Of a stretch of DNA of 64,000 nt, positions 21,871 through 32,764 are shown piece after piece. Source of the DNA: Theobroma cacao (Eukaryota; Streptophyta; Magnoliopsida; Malvales; Malvaceae); contig NC_030851.1 of the NCBI RefSeq assembly GCF_000208745.1, positions 16,496,784 to 16,560,783 of the forward strand. Direction: 5' to 3'. A program made the translations under genes and the position numbers. Below the pieces are notes generated by a model. It did not search any database, was not told where the DNA came from, and saw nothing but the letters and a program-made list of their open reading frames with translations. The number at the start of each line of letters is the position of its first letter. The stretch's first letter is position 1.

Positions 21871-24113
21871 CTAATATTATGGTGAGACTTTATTCTTTCT
21901 TTAGGTTTTTAACAGCTCGAAACAAAATTAAATTTTCCTGATAAAAATAAAAAAGAAAAAGAAAAAGTCTTGTCGATATAGAACTTCTGTAGAGATTTCT
22001 TTTAACAATCATAGTTAATATCATGATTATCATAGTTTATATAAACAATTCTATCCCGAATAAAAGAATCAAAGGCTTTACAAAGAGCAGAAGTCGGGCA
22101 TGTATTTCTAGCTAAAAATGATTTGATCAATGCAAAAATTTAAAGAGCATTATGTTAGCTGTGTCCCATAGGCATAAGTAATTGGAGATGTGAATTGATA
22201 AGAACTCAGAACATATAGTGAAGTGAAGTTATAGCGATATTTATTTACATTATACACAATGTAAAACAAAAGTAAAAAACATAAAGGAATGGTCAACGAA
22301 GAGACTTCAATCCCTGACCCTCTTTTATGGGTCCTTTATATTAGGGAACATAATCATAAAAATGGAAAACTAATTTATTTTGATTACCCAAAAATTTAAA
22401 CAAAACTGTCTTAGCTATCTTTCTATAAGTAGTTGGATATGGGAGTTGGTAAGAATTCCCTACTTATACCTACGTCAAGTACAATATTGTGTACGCATAT
22501 ACACCATTTAAAAGAAAATGACCAAATCTTTCTCTTTTCCTTTTTTGGTTTTATAAAATTAGTGTGAGAGAGGATGGGAATTTTAATCTTAAAAGTTAAA
22601 CCTAAGCTTTTAAGAAAAAAATAACAATTGTTTATAAATAATATATTTTCATTAAGTATTAGAGGTGTTTGTGAGTTTAAATCGAGTCAATTTAAAATGA
22701 ATTATAAACATGACTTTTTAAATTTAAAGTCGACTTTAAAAATAATATACTTAACTTGAATGGATGGTGGGAGCTTGATTTTGGGTTTGCAAATATCATT
22801 GGGCTGAATTTGACTCATAAATGTTTTTATATTTTATATTGTCAGTACGTCATTAAATATCAAAAAATAATATTAATGGCCTTTTAAATAAGAGAAATGT
22901 GAAAAAAAATAATATAAAATCTCATACTTATCTTGTGAATTTGTCAAAAATTATGAATTTATGTAAACCTCTAATTTCATGCTCCCATTTTTTATTGTTT
23001 TCAATGATAGAAAAGAAATTATTGCTCACATAGAAAAATATATTTTTTGAGAGGAGAAAAAAATTGACCAAATTACAAAAAAAAGAAACTTGCCATATTT
23101 TGGACATTGACAATGCTATAAACCCATTTGAAGAGTTAAAAGTTAACCATGGTTAGGATTCTCAACCAATTATATAAAAAAAAATGCTTAGGGTTAACAA
23201 GAAAATGCAAATTGAGAGACAAAGAAAAGCCCATACCACTAAAAAATATTTGTTAATGTTATTGTGGTTTTATGGTCATAGGGGGAAAGGCTTGTCCTGT
23301 CTGGGTTAAGAGGGGTTTTGAGAAAAGGTCCAGTTTTTGGGGCATTTTTTAAGATTTGAGAGAGAAAAGAGGGGGGCATAAAAAAAAAATTGGTGATGGA
23401 GGTATGTCCATGGTGTCTCTCTGATACAAAAGAATGTTCCATCTATTAGCTCAGTTCTTATTATAAGGTAATAATTTCACCATATTTTTTTTCCTGAAAA
23501 ATACTCTTCATAAGCTGATCATTTGATATGAAATTCTGGGTCTTGATTGATTAATCGTGATTCGCCTGTTTGCCTTTTGCATAAGCTTGACGTAGATCCA
23601 TTGATGTTAGTTTGCGTGTTAATATGGATTGGTTTTCTTTGTAACTTGGTTTGGATTAGTTTTATTCTTAAACGTTTCTTTATACCATTCGATGTATCTT
23701 TGTCTACAATAATTGCCAGATAACTCATGTGGGAGAAGGAACATGGTTTGTGTTTACTTTTCTCTCTTTCTTTTCAGATGTCGCACTTTGTTGGCTTGTT
23801 AGTACATTTGGAAATGAATAACTTGACTGAGCTTTTAGCCTTAACAAGTTCTTTTCTTGACGATAATTGCATGCTCTTTTCAATTTGTTTTTCCTTTTTT
23901 GTTACGTATCCCTGTTTTTATGATTTTGGGCAGTGTTCTTACCTTGGTCTTTTGTGTTTGTATCCGTTTTGAAGTAGGCTTTGGGCTTTTTCTGTTTTTT
24001 TTTCCTCAAGTATGAGAAAACACAGAAGCTGAGGAATTGTTAAGTGGGGTGGCTGAAATTTGTAGAAATTTTCTGGTGGCTCTTCCATTAGAGAGCAACG
24101 CTGGCAAAGGGAA
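21871..24113. other. Upstream region of the DnaJ gene, with possible 5' UTR intron
   Basis: 21871-23200 is AT-rich with no recognised gene. From about 23220 the sequence is richer in G and resembles a transcribed leader ('gagagagaaaagagggg' near 23360). A plausible splice donor ('ataag|gtaataattt', about 23466) and acceptors near 24015-24030 ('tttttttcctcaag', 'aaaacacag') would give a 5' UTR intron of about 0.56 kb. This is a guess from splice-site shape; transcript data are not available. Confidence 0.45.
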
Positions 24114-26528
24114 ATGGAGTGCAATAAAGATGAGGCCACCAGAGCTAAAGAGCTTGCTGAGAAGAAGTTCATGGCCAAGGATATTGTGGGGGCAAAGAAA
24201 TTTGCTTTGAAGGCCCAGAATTTGTATCCTGGGCTTGAGGGTATTTCCCAAATGATAGCAACACTCGATGTTCATTTTTCTGCAGAGAACAAAGTAAATG
24301 GGGAAGCAGATTGGTATGCCATACTCGGTGTGAATCCACAAGCTGATGATGAAGCAGTGAGGAAACAATATAGGAAGCTTGCTTTAATGCTTCACCCTGA
24401 TAAAAATAAGTCTGTAGGAGCTGATGGGGCATTTAAACTTATTTCAGAGGCATGGAGTTTGTTGTCTGATAAGGCTAAGAGAGTAGCATACGACCAGAAG
24501 AGGAGTGGGAAGTTAATGCAAAAGGTTTCAACACCTAGTGCAGGTTCAACAGCATCAAAAGTGGCAAATGGTTTTCACAATGTCACCAAAACAACCACTT
24601 CAAGTGTGAGGAATTCCAAGAGTAACGCACGTGCTGCTCAGTCTTCGACCCCTGCTGGTCGTACGTCAAACCGTCCTGGTCAGTCTTCAAATCCGGCATC
24701 ATCTCATAAGCCAAAACCAAATACGTTCTGGACTGTCTGTCACCGATGCAGGATGCAGTATGAGTATCTGAGAGTGTATCTTAATCATAATCTATTGTGC
24801 CCCAACTGCCATGAGCCATTTTTGGCTGTAGAAACCGCTCCCCCAACCACATCTACCTCTACCTCTTGGAATTATTCGCAACAGCGGCAGAGCACAAATA
24901 GTCAAGCAGCTAACAGAAACACAAGTAATTCAGGAAGAAACCATGCTTCCGCATCTAATGCCACAGGATTCAGTAGTCATGATTCATATAGTCAAAGCAA
25001 CTTCCAATGGGGTCCTTTTTCCAGGACAGGTGGTGCCTCAACTGCAGCTCAAGCTGCAAGTGTGGTCCAGCAAGCATATGAGAAAGTGAGGAGAGAGCGG
25101 GAGGAAGCGCAGGCAGCTATAAAAAGAGAAGAGGCCATGCGGAGAAAGCATCATGCCTCTAAAAGGGCAAGCGGTGCTTCTTCAACTGGATACACTAATG
25201 CTGCTAAGAGAAGGAGAGGCATGGAAGATGGTAGTGGAAGCACCCATGGAACTAATATTACCAATCAAATGGGTGTAGGAAATGGAGGTACAGCTAATCT
25301 ATCTGGATCTAAACTAGGTAGTTCAGAAACAGGTTGGATCAATGGAACCACTAAGCACAACAGTGCAAGAGATATCTCTCAGATAGAAATTGAAAGTCTG
25401 CTGGTGGAGAAGGCCAAGGGAGAAATTCGAAAGAAACTGCTAGAATTGAATTCGTCATCAGCAGCTACGGCATCCAAAGATATTATAGGCAATGAAGATG
25501 CAAATGAGAAACAAAACAAATCTTTGGTAAACAAGGAAGCACAGGATCAGAACAAGTTAGGAGGGTTTGTTGATAAAATCAATGGGGATCATTGTCCCAA
25601 GACTTTTCCTGGCAGTTGTGTCAAAACTGATGCGGAAACATTGGAAGCAATGTCCATAAATGTCCCAGATCCAGATTTTCATGACTTTGACAAGGATCGA
25701 ACTGAAAAATCTTTTGGAGATAACCAGGTATGGGCTGCATATGATGATGATGATGGGATGCCTCGATATTATGCCATGATCCATAATGTTATTTCTCTGA
25801 ATCCATTCAAGATGCGGATCAGCTGGCTTAATTCAAAAACTAACAGTGAGTTGGGTCCACTTAACTGGGTAGGTTCTGGTTTCTCAAAAACCTGTGGGGA
25901 GTTCAGAATAGGCAAGCATGAGATCAACAGCTCACTTAATTCTTTTTCACACAAGGTTAGATGGACAAAAGGGGTGCGTGGGGCCATTCATATATATCCA
26001 AGGAAGGGTGATGTTTGGGCTATCTATAGGAACTGGTCCCCTGAATGGAATGAGTTAACAGCCGATGAAGTAATACACAAGTATGATATGGTAGAAGTAC
26101 TTGACGACTACAACGAAGACCTGGGTGTGACAGTTACTCCGCTTATCAAGGTTGCTGGTTTCAAGACAGTGTTTCACCAACATCTGGACCATAGAGAAAT
26201 TAGAAGGATTCCAAGAGAAGAGATGTTTCGTTTCTCTCATCAAGTTCCTTCATACTTGCTTACAGGTCAAGAGGCTTCCAATGCTCCAAAGGGTTGCCGG
26301 GAGCTAGACCCAGCTGCTACTCCAGTGGAACTTCTTCAGGTAATTATAGATGTTAAGGAAGAAGAGATTCTGGAATATGATAAGAAGATTAATGAAGAAC
26401 ATGTTGTGGATGTAGAAAAAGCAAATGATAGAGGGGTAGTGGAGAATTGTGAAAAACCTAGGCAAGAAGAGGACAGTGGTTCTCAAGTTGAAGAAATAGA
26501 AATTATAGCCAATGGTAGAAATACTTAA
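24114..26528 (+). CDS. DnaJ (J-domain) protein with C-terminal DUF3444, 804 aa
   Basis: This is a single uninterrupted 804-codon frame. The N-terminus ('EATRAKELAEKKFMAKDIVG') is the usual start of plant DUF3444-type J proteins and supports this start codon. The J domain spans about residues 66-130 and has the HPD motif ('LMLHPDKNK', about 92-100), which in the family stimulates Hsp70 ATPase activity. A CxxC...CxxC zinc-ribbon-like block ('CHRCRMQY' ... 'CPNCHEPF') lies at about 207-236. A Ser/Thr/Asn/Gln-rich stretch with a Lys/Arg-rich, nuclear-signal-like patch ('AAKRRRG') follows. DUF3444 is at about 539-720 ('VWAAYDDDDGMPRYYAMI', 'GDVWAIYRNWSPEW'). The tail is acidic. No signal peptide or membrane segment is seen, so a cytosolic or nuclear Hsp40 co-chaperone is likely. 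The client and the exact role are unknown. Domains such as this are often encoded in one exon. Confidence 0.93.
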   Translation: MECNKDEATRAKELAEKKFMAKDIVGAKKFALKAQNLYPGLEGISQMIATLDVHFSAENKVNGEADWYAILGVNPQADDEAVRKQYRKLALMLHPDKNKSVGADGAFKLISEAWSLLSDKAKRVAYDQKRSGKLMQKVSTPSAGSTASKVANGFHNVTKTTTSSVRNSKSNARAAQSSTPAGRTSNRPGQSSNPASSHKPKPNTFWTVCHRCRMQYEYLRVYLNHNLLCPNCHEPFLAVETAPPTTSTSTSWNYSQQRQSTNSQAANRNTSNSGRNHASASNATGFSSHDSYSQSNFQWGPFSRTGGASTAAQAASVVQQAYEKVRREREEAQAAIKREEAMRRKHHASKRASGASSTGYTNAAKRRRGMEDGSGSTHGTNITNQMGVGNGGTANLSGSKLGSSETGWINGTTKHNSARDISQIEIESLLVEKAKGEIRKKLLELNSSSAATASKDIIGNEDANEKQNKSLVNKEAQDQNKLGGFVDKINGDHCPKTFPGSCVKTDAETLEAMSINVPDPDFHDFDKDRTEKSFGDNQVWAAYDDDDGMPRYYAMIHNVISLNPFKMRISWLNSKTNSELGPLNWVGSGFSKTCGEFRIGKHEINSSLNSFSHKVRWTKGVRGAIHIYPRKGDVWAIYRNWSPEWNELTADEVIHKYDMVEVLDDYNEDLGVTVTPLIKVAGFKTVFHQHLDHREIRRIPREEMFRFSHQVPSYLLTGQEASNAPKGCRELDPAATPVELLQVIIDVKEEEILEYDKKINEEHVVDVEKANDRGVVENCEKPRQEEDSGSQVEEIEIIANGRNT

Positions 26529-27959
26529 AGAAGATGGGAGAATGGAGCATGATGAATAAGGCTGATTAATTGAGTTCAAGATTAACTGGTTTTGATGTGG
26601 ATAGATGATATGGACGGTTGAAAAATTGGGTGGAACTGGTTTCATGATCATCCAATGTGTACAACCTTGGCCTGTTATCTCACTTAAACTTTTGGAGGTG
26701 ACCTCAAAATGTATCTAACCTTGTGATAATCTGCAAGTTGATGATGTTTTAGGAGTAGATCCACAGGTTTTTGGGGTTTCCTGCAGTTCATCGTGAAAGC
26801 TTATTCTGGTGCCAGTTGTCATAAATGGAACTTCTAAGGGTTTTGAAAGCAGAGAGCTATACATGCTATTGTATGCTGTTTCAGCCTAGAGAACAGCTCT
26901 TTCTCTATCATAACTCCTTAACCTGCAGGCTTGCTGATAAGCTGCACTCTTACTATTTCAATTTTATAGTGTTTTTCTTGCACAATTTTCTCATCCTTAG
27001 TATTTGACAGTCATGGATTCATGTTCTTTTGTACTTGGCTGTAGAGTTGTACTATTAGTTCAGATTAGAGGTTCAATAACAGTGAAGATTGTGAGTAGAT
27101 ACAATTATTGCTTAAATCATATTAGAAATTATTGTTTACTTTTTACCAGAATTTATCTTTTGTCAATCAGATAGCCCTATTTCATCTAGTATCTTGATGT
27201 TATCTTGGAGTTGATGTCTACTTTGTTAATTTAAATTATAAAAATGTATTGAATGACTCAAATTGAGGTAATGTTTGGGGCAAAATGCTGATGCTTAAAC
27301 CCTCATTTTCAAGGCACTACCATAACACTAAGAAGTTGGTTTCATCCCAAAGCATGTTATTTTCTGGCTTTGGATTGTGTATCAAATGTGTATATATAGT
27401 GGTTTTGCCTGCTATCGACAAGTGAATGAGGACTTTGATTTGGTTACATAGTGTGAAAACGCCTCACCATGTTTGAAACATTTTTATGGAGTTTGTTCTG
27501 CTAAATTCAGAAATGCTAGTTTATTAATAATAGACCCTTTGTTGAATGATTCTTTGCAGTTTCAATAACTAAACATTTTTGGTTTTTTTTTTTCTTGAGT
27601 CTGTGTTGTGTGCTTCAGAAAAGTAACATCTGAGCTCGCCCTTTACCTGTTTTCTTTGTTTTGCGTTGAGCTTGGCCTCCCACAATATTCAAATTTCAAA
27701 CTTAAAATATGTTTCGCAATTCATTGTTCTTTTTCCCTTTTATTTTTTTAGAAGAATGATGTTAATTATTGATTCATCAATATATCTTACAAACTAAGCA
27801 TAACTAGAACTTTTAATAAAAACATATCAGTTTATCTTAAATCCTTTCTTTATACGTAACTAAGAGTCTCATTAAAAACTTTTTCATAAAAAAACCTAAT
27901 AAAATAAAAACCATGGAAAGGGAAAAAAGGTATCCTATAGTCACATAATCATCGAAAAA
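26529..27959 (+). other. DnaJ 3' UTR and spacer to the LINE
   Basis: The first several hundred bases probably form the 3' untranslated region; AATAAA-like words such as 'caataacagtgaag' near 27075 could serve in polyadenylation, but the site cannot be fixed. No further gene is recognised; the 60-codon frame at 26825-27007 looks like a chance frame. From about 27775 the sequence ('gtctcattaaaaacttttt', 'aataaaataaaaaccatgg') may be part of the LINE's 3' end. Confidence 0.5.
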
Positions 27960-27989
27960 ATACATTAACCTCTCCACATCTTAATGCTT

Positions 27990-28554
27990 TCAATTTGAGC
28001 TCCTTCTATCTCTACGCACGGCATATTGAACAATGCTGAACACATCCTCTATTTTCCTCCACACCACAGCTTCTTCAACCATCTCCTTCACTCCTTTTGC
28101 AATCAAGTGAGCTACATTGTTACACACTCTTGGACAATATTGTATAGATTCACAGCCAACCTCGTGCATTAGAACAATGCAATCTCCCACTATATTACCC
28201 AACACTCCATTAACTTCCTTCTCTTTAATCCAGTTAACTACCATCAAGTTGTCCAATTCTAATTCAGGTATCGTTAATCCTTCCCTCTTACAACACTGTA
28301 AAGACCACACAGCAGCTACCAATTTAGCTTCTTCAGCAGAGGTTCCAAATTCAATTTGGCCCCCCAGCAAGAATCAGTTTTCCATTCTCGTCTCTAACTA
28401 CAAAGCCCGCACCCGTTTTCTTCCCAACTAATGCCGCATCCACATTCATTTTACAGACCCTTGGGAGACACCATGTTACTATCCTTGTTTGCTGAAGAGA
28501 CAAGCTTCCATGTGCCTTATTAACATCTGTATTGCGATATAGTGCTGATGCCAA
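27990..28554 (-). pseudogene. LINE RNase H domain
   Basis: The upstream frame 28351-28554 has 'CKMNVDAALVGKKTGAGFVV' followed by 'RDENGKLI', the first catalytic Asp region of plant RVT_3-type RNase H. The second frame, 27990-28370, has 'AEEAKLVAAVWSLQCCKREG' (catalytic Glu), 'LELDNLMVVNWI' (Asp) and 'VCNNVAHLIAKG' (C-terminal active-site region, family form NxVAHxLA). A shift between the frames shows that it is not functional. Confidence 0.85.
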
Positions 28555-28686
28555 TTTCCAACTCCTACACCGGCTGCAGCTTGATTTTTAAAAACCGCCG
28601 AGGTTCAAGCCTTCCAGACAGCCCATAAAACCCCCCATTATTTCTTCAAGTTGCTCTTTCTCCATTATATCACATAAATATTGCAG

Positions 28687-29505
28687 TCAATCTATCACTG
28701 TTCTGAAATTTTCTTCAAGGTATCGGAAACCCCATTTAGATATCATCCATACAGCCCTTTCCAATGGGCAACAACACAAATAATGGTATTCAATTTCCAG
28801 CTCATCTCTACAATTAGGACAGTTTCCTTCAACATATGCTCTTCTTTGAATCAGTGCTTTTTGTGTTTGAAGAAAACCGTTAATGGTTTTCCACAAGAAC
28901 AAAATGATTTTCCTAGGAATATGTAATTGCCAGATCTTTTTCCAACGTCCCAAACAATTACCATTTGAGCAGTCCACTACATTATTCAGAGAAGTAGCTT
29001 GGATAAGTCTGTAACCCGATTGCACTGTATACCTCCCATGGTTGTTGAAGAACCAAACTTGCCTATCTCTAGACCTTCTAAAGCTCAAAGGTATTGACAA
29101 AACGAGATCCCGTTCACATGGAAGGAATATGTTATTTATTTTTTCCACATTCCATGTCACTGTATTTTCAATTATCAGCTTTGAAACCCACAAGTCGTCT
29201 TCTACAGCGCATTTAAAACTCATAATCGGTCTAGGTGAATCACATGGCAGCCAATTACCTCGACTAACACTAATTTCCTTCCCATCTCCTACTCTCCGAA
29301 TTAGACCCTTAACTCTCTTTAAGGCTTCTCCACAAGTAGCTAGGATTAGATCCAATTGGAGCATTCTTAAAATCGGTTGTTGGGAAATATCTTGCTTTAA
29401 GAACCATAAACGCAAGAGTTGTCTCTTCCATTTGTAGTCGCCAGCCCTGTTTAGCAAGCATTGCCAGATAGAAGCTCTTGATGTCTTTAAAACCCATCCC
29501 TCCAA
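28687..29505 (-). pseudogene. LINE zf-RVT region
   Basis: This 272-codon minus-strand frame has 'ISVSRGNWLPCDSPRPI', 'FNNHGRYTVQSGYRL', 'GRWKKIWQLHIPRKIILFLW' and 'CPNCRDELEIEYHYLCCC'. These are the usual blocks of the zinc-binding region (zf-RVT) downstream of reverse transcriptase in plant LINEs. The second Cys/His group (H-x-x-x-C-C-C) is retained. It overlaps by a frame change with the RT end upstream (29309-29572). Confidence 0.88.
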
Positions 29506-31028
29506 TGAATCTTGAAGAGCACAATGACTTCCAATTCGTCCAATGAATTTTTGTTATCTTTACTATTACCACTCCACCAAAATTGAGCTATCACTGAATC
29601 AATTTCTTGACAAGTTGAGTCAGAGAGCTTAAAACAGCTCATTACATATGCTGGGATTGCCTGTGCTACTGCTTTAATGAGAATCTCTCTCCCAACCACA
29701 AAGAGTAATCTATTTCTCCAATTTGTGATCTTCTTCGCAATCTTTCCTTCCACAACATTGAAAATCTGCTTCTTTGAACCCCCTGCAATTAACGGCATCC
29801 CTAGGTACATTCCTCCCCATTGTACATCATAAAGACCAAGAATTCTCCTCACCATTTGTCTATCCTCTTCTGCAATATTCCTGCTAAAAAGCAAAGCCGA
29901 TTTCTCCATATTTATTTTCTGTCCTAAGCTTTTTCGTATTTCATAAAAATGGCCTTCGAAGCACAAACCTCTTGTCCACGAGCCCTACCAAATATCATGC
30001 CACTGTTTGCAAACAACAGATGAGTAATGTTCAGTTCTCCTCGACATAAATTTATGCCCTATTAAGCAAGCCAGATAAAGCTCCACAAACAATTACAAAA
30101 AAGAAAAGAGAAAGAGGGTCACGTTGACGTAATCCTCTCGTTGGCACATATCTGTTGCTTGGCACACCGCTTACAAGAACGAAATAAGATACCGAGGTCA
30201 AACATCTCCATATCATTTCTACAAAAGTACCAATAAAGCCCATCTTCAACATTATCTCCATCACACAAACCTACTCCACTCTGTCATAGGCTTTGCTCAT
30301 GTTTAACTTTAGAGCGAAATTTCCTACCTTACCCTAACGTTTATTATGCAAGGCATGAATAACTTCATGGGAAACAATCATATTGTTTGAAATTAGTCTT
30401 CTTGGCATGAAGGTGCTCTGATTTTCAGAAACAGCAACCGGTAGAATAGGTTTTAAGCTGTTGGGAAGGACCTTCGAAGCTATTTTATATAACACATTAC
30501 ATTGACTTATAGGCCGAAATTGGCTCACCTTTTCAAGTTGACAAATTTTCAGTGTGAGAACTATGCGTGTGTGTGATTAACATTGGAATTTTGGGCCCTC
30601 CCTTCCAAGAAGTTAACAACAAATCTGTCAATTTCATCCCCTATACTATTCCAAAATTTTTGGAAGAACATGGTCGAAAGACCATTAGGACCAGGAGCCT
30701 TTGATGGGTTCATTTGAAATAGGGTTGTACGGACTTCATCTCTTGATATAGAATTGTTCAACCTCACATTCATACATGAAGAGATCTTCGATTGAATACC
30801 GGACAAAATGTCATCTAAATCCGTAGGTCTTGAAGTAGAAAATAAATTAGAGAAGAAATCCATCACCTCTATGTGTAGTTCTTCTTGTGAGTCTATCCAG
30901 GCACCGTCATCCTTGAGACAAAATGTCATCAAAGCCCAAATGGTGCTTTTTTTTTTTTCCTTCTCTTTTTCGCTCTTTGATGGAAAAATTTTGTATTTGT
31001 ATCGCCATCCTTGAGCCATTCTACTCAA
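29309..31028 (-). pseudogene. LINE reverse transcriptase
   Basis: RT blocks occur in order on the minus strand. 'MNPSKAPGPNGLSTMFFQKF' lies near 30640-30720, 'QFRPISQCNVLYKIASKVL' near 30470-30525 and 'RGLRQRDPLSLFFFV' near 30090-30140. The catalytic box is decayed to 'LLFANSGMIFGRA' near 29985-30025 (family form FADD). 'YLGMPLIAG' and 'NWRNRLLFVVGREILIKAV' follow at 29660-29810. Loss of the two catalytic Asp residues and many frame changes show that it is dead. Confidence 0.88.
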
Positions 31029-31162
31029 GACCTCTGTTTCCGCGTCATCTCTTCCTCCCTAAGTAAACAATTTATTTCACCTTGAATCTGCTTAATCTTA
31101 TGTAATTCAAAGCCGGATTGATGACTGGCCTGCAATTCGTCTATCTTTTTCATTATTGCTGC

Positions 31163-32051
31163 CTATAAGTTGTGTAATGGATTCGATTTGCTGTTACTTA
31201 GCTTACCTTTGACCAGTCCCAATTTTTTCATCAGACTTCTGTGACTGCCATCATTGTTACTCAACACTTCCACAATCATTCGCTTACAATCATCATCATA
31301 TAACCACGCTTCTTCATAGCGGAGCCTTCTTTTCCACCTTACACGCTGAAGATGAAATAAATCAAGTCTTTCGGCGAAGTGATCAGATGCCCCAGGAGAT
31401 TCATTAAAGATCGCTGCCCTCGGAAATAATTCATGCCAACTATCAGAACGCAATGCTTTGTCCAAACGACATTTAATGAAGGCTTCTTCCTCACGGTTGT
31501 TCCACCATGTAAACTTTGGTCCTCTGAAACCCAAACCTTCTAGTTCACAGTTATCACTTACTTCTCGAAATTCCCTCATCTGTGACTCTCTTCTGTCTTT
31601 CCCACCCTCCTTCTCGCTTGTCAAAAATATTTCATTAAAGTCTCCCATGCGTAACCACGGAAACTACGATCTGTTTTACAATTACCGAAGTAATCACCAA
31701 CTTTGAAACCTATCAATCGCTTATGGCATCCCATAAAACCTAGTAAATCTCCATTTGTGACCTCGCACCTGAACCTTTGAATCAATATGGTTTTTTGAAT
31801 ATGAAACTACAACAATATCAACATCTCTTCTCCACATTAAAGCCAAACCCCCTTAATCTTCCTATAACATCCATTAGTAGACAACCATCCATCCCAAACA
31901 GAATCCATAACCTCTCCATCTCCGTACTATTCTTTTTTGTCTCCATGAAGAAGGCAACATCGGCATTTTGGCTCTTAAGATATTTTAGGAGCATTAGAAT
32001 TGTCCGAGGATTCCCGAGTCCTCCACAATTCCAACATAGTATCCTCATTTT
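31163..32051 (-). pseudogene. LINE endonuclease (EEP/APE-like)
   Basis: The N-terminal block (near 32050) reads 'MRILCWNCGGLGNPRT' followed by 'VAFFMETKKN', the usual start of plant LINE endonuclease with the catalytic Asn and Glu. The C-terminal block 31163-31648 has 'MGDFNEIF', 'KFTWWNN', 'RLDKAL' and 'GASDHF' (catalytic Asp-His). The middle, about 31650-31818, is frame-shifted and stop-containing. Confidence 0.9.
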
Positions 32052-32103
32052 TCCCTTCTTTTTAAGAGAGAAAAGTAAAAATTTTCTCATTACTCCGTAC
32101 ATT

Positions 32104-32682
32104 TTAGGGATGTAAATAGGTTATTGTTATATAGGTACATGTGGGTATTCCACCGGATAACATAAGATTAGGGTATTTTTAAATCCAAACCTGATTACAT
32201 ATAATGTTATAAAAATTTTAAATTTAGTAAAATTTTAAACCTTTATCTTTTTTTCTTAACACTATCTTTTCCATCCCACTTAACCTACCTTTTTTGTAAA
32301 ATAATAAACGTCATATTAATTTATATTAGTTGAACCAACCCACCTTTCTGTAAACTAATTAATATTACTTTTATATTAGTTGAACTATGATGCAAACTTA
32401 ATCTTTACCAATTTTGTCAATTATTATTTGAATAAATATTAATAATATATTATTACACAAATATTTAACAGGTATCCAAATGAAAAAATTTACTTTATAT
32501 AAACGAGTATTTAACGGGTTTGGATAATTAATGAATAATTCTTTACAATTAGGATTTGATTTTAGATAGTTTTTTGCAATTTTATACGAGTTTTAATAAA
32601 GTTCAGATATCGATAGCTAAATGGTTCCGAATTAGGCACCTAAAAAATAGTAAGTATCCCACCTGTTTATATCTCTAATACC
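32104..32682. mobile_element. AT-rich element with short terminal inverted repeats
   Basis: The left end 'ttagggatgtaaataggt' (about 32104-32122) is the approximate inverse of the right end 'acctgtttatatctctaata' (about 32661-32681). Inside are 'gggtattccaccgg', 'aacgggtttggataatt' and similar words, common in dispersed plant repeats of 'gggtacccg' type. No ORF. It may be a MITE or a decayed hAT-like derivative; the target duplication is unclear (possibly TTA/TAA). Confidence 0.5.
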
Positions 32683-32683
32683 T

Positions 32684-32740
32684 TCAAAGTTAGACTTCAT
32701 CTTTCATATTTGCAGATTCAGCAAATACAAAACAACAAAA
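32684..32740 (+). repeat. Direct repeat, left copy (about 57 bp)
   Basis: The stretch 'ccttcaaagttagacttcat' and what follows, ending 'gattcagcaaatacaaaaca', recurs at 33887-33943 in the same direction with few changes. The repeats bracket a 1.15-kb AT-rich block that includes the RPL24 relic. Confidence 0.8.
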
Positions 32741-32764
32741 TTCCTTACTTGTTTATATCTCTAA

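Larger units (their letters stand above)
27960..32102 (-). mobile_element. LINE-type (non-LTR) retrotransposon, decayed
   Basis: This minus-strand element shows the plant L1/LINE order: apurinic-like endonuclease, reverse transcriptase, zf-RVT, RNase H. Coding blocks are in several frames with stops. The 5' boundary is near 32102 and the 3' boundary near 27960 or slightly lower; no clean poly-A tail or target duplication was identified. It lies convergent to the DnaJ gene, which ends 1.4 kb away. Confidence 0.88.

Noticed and set aside
23939..24432. Minus-strand frames overlapping the start of the DnaJ gene
   Set aside because: They are antisense shadows of a well-supported coding region.
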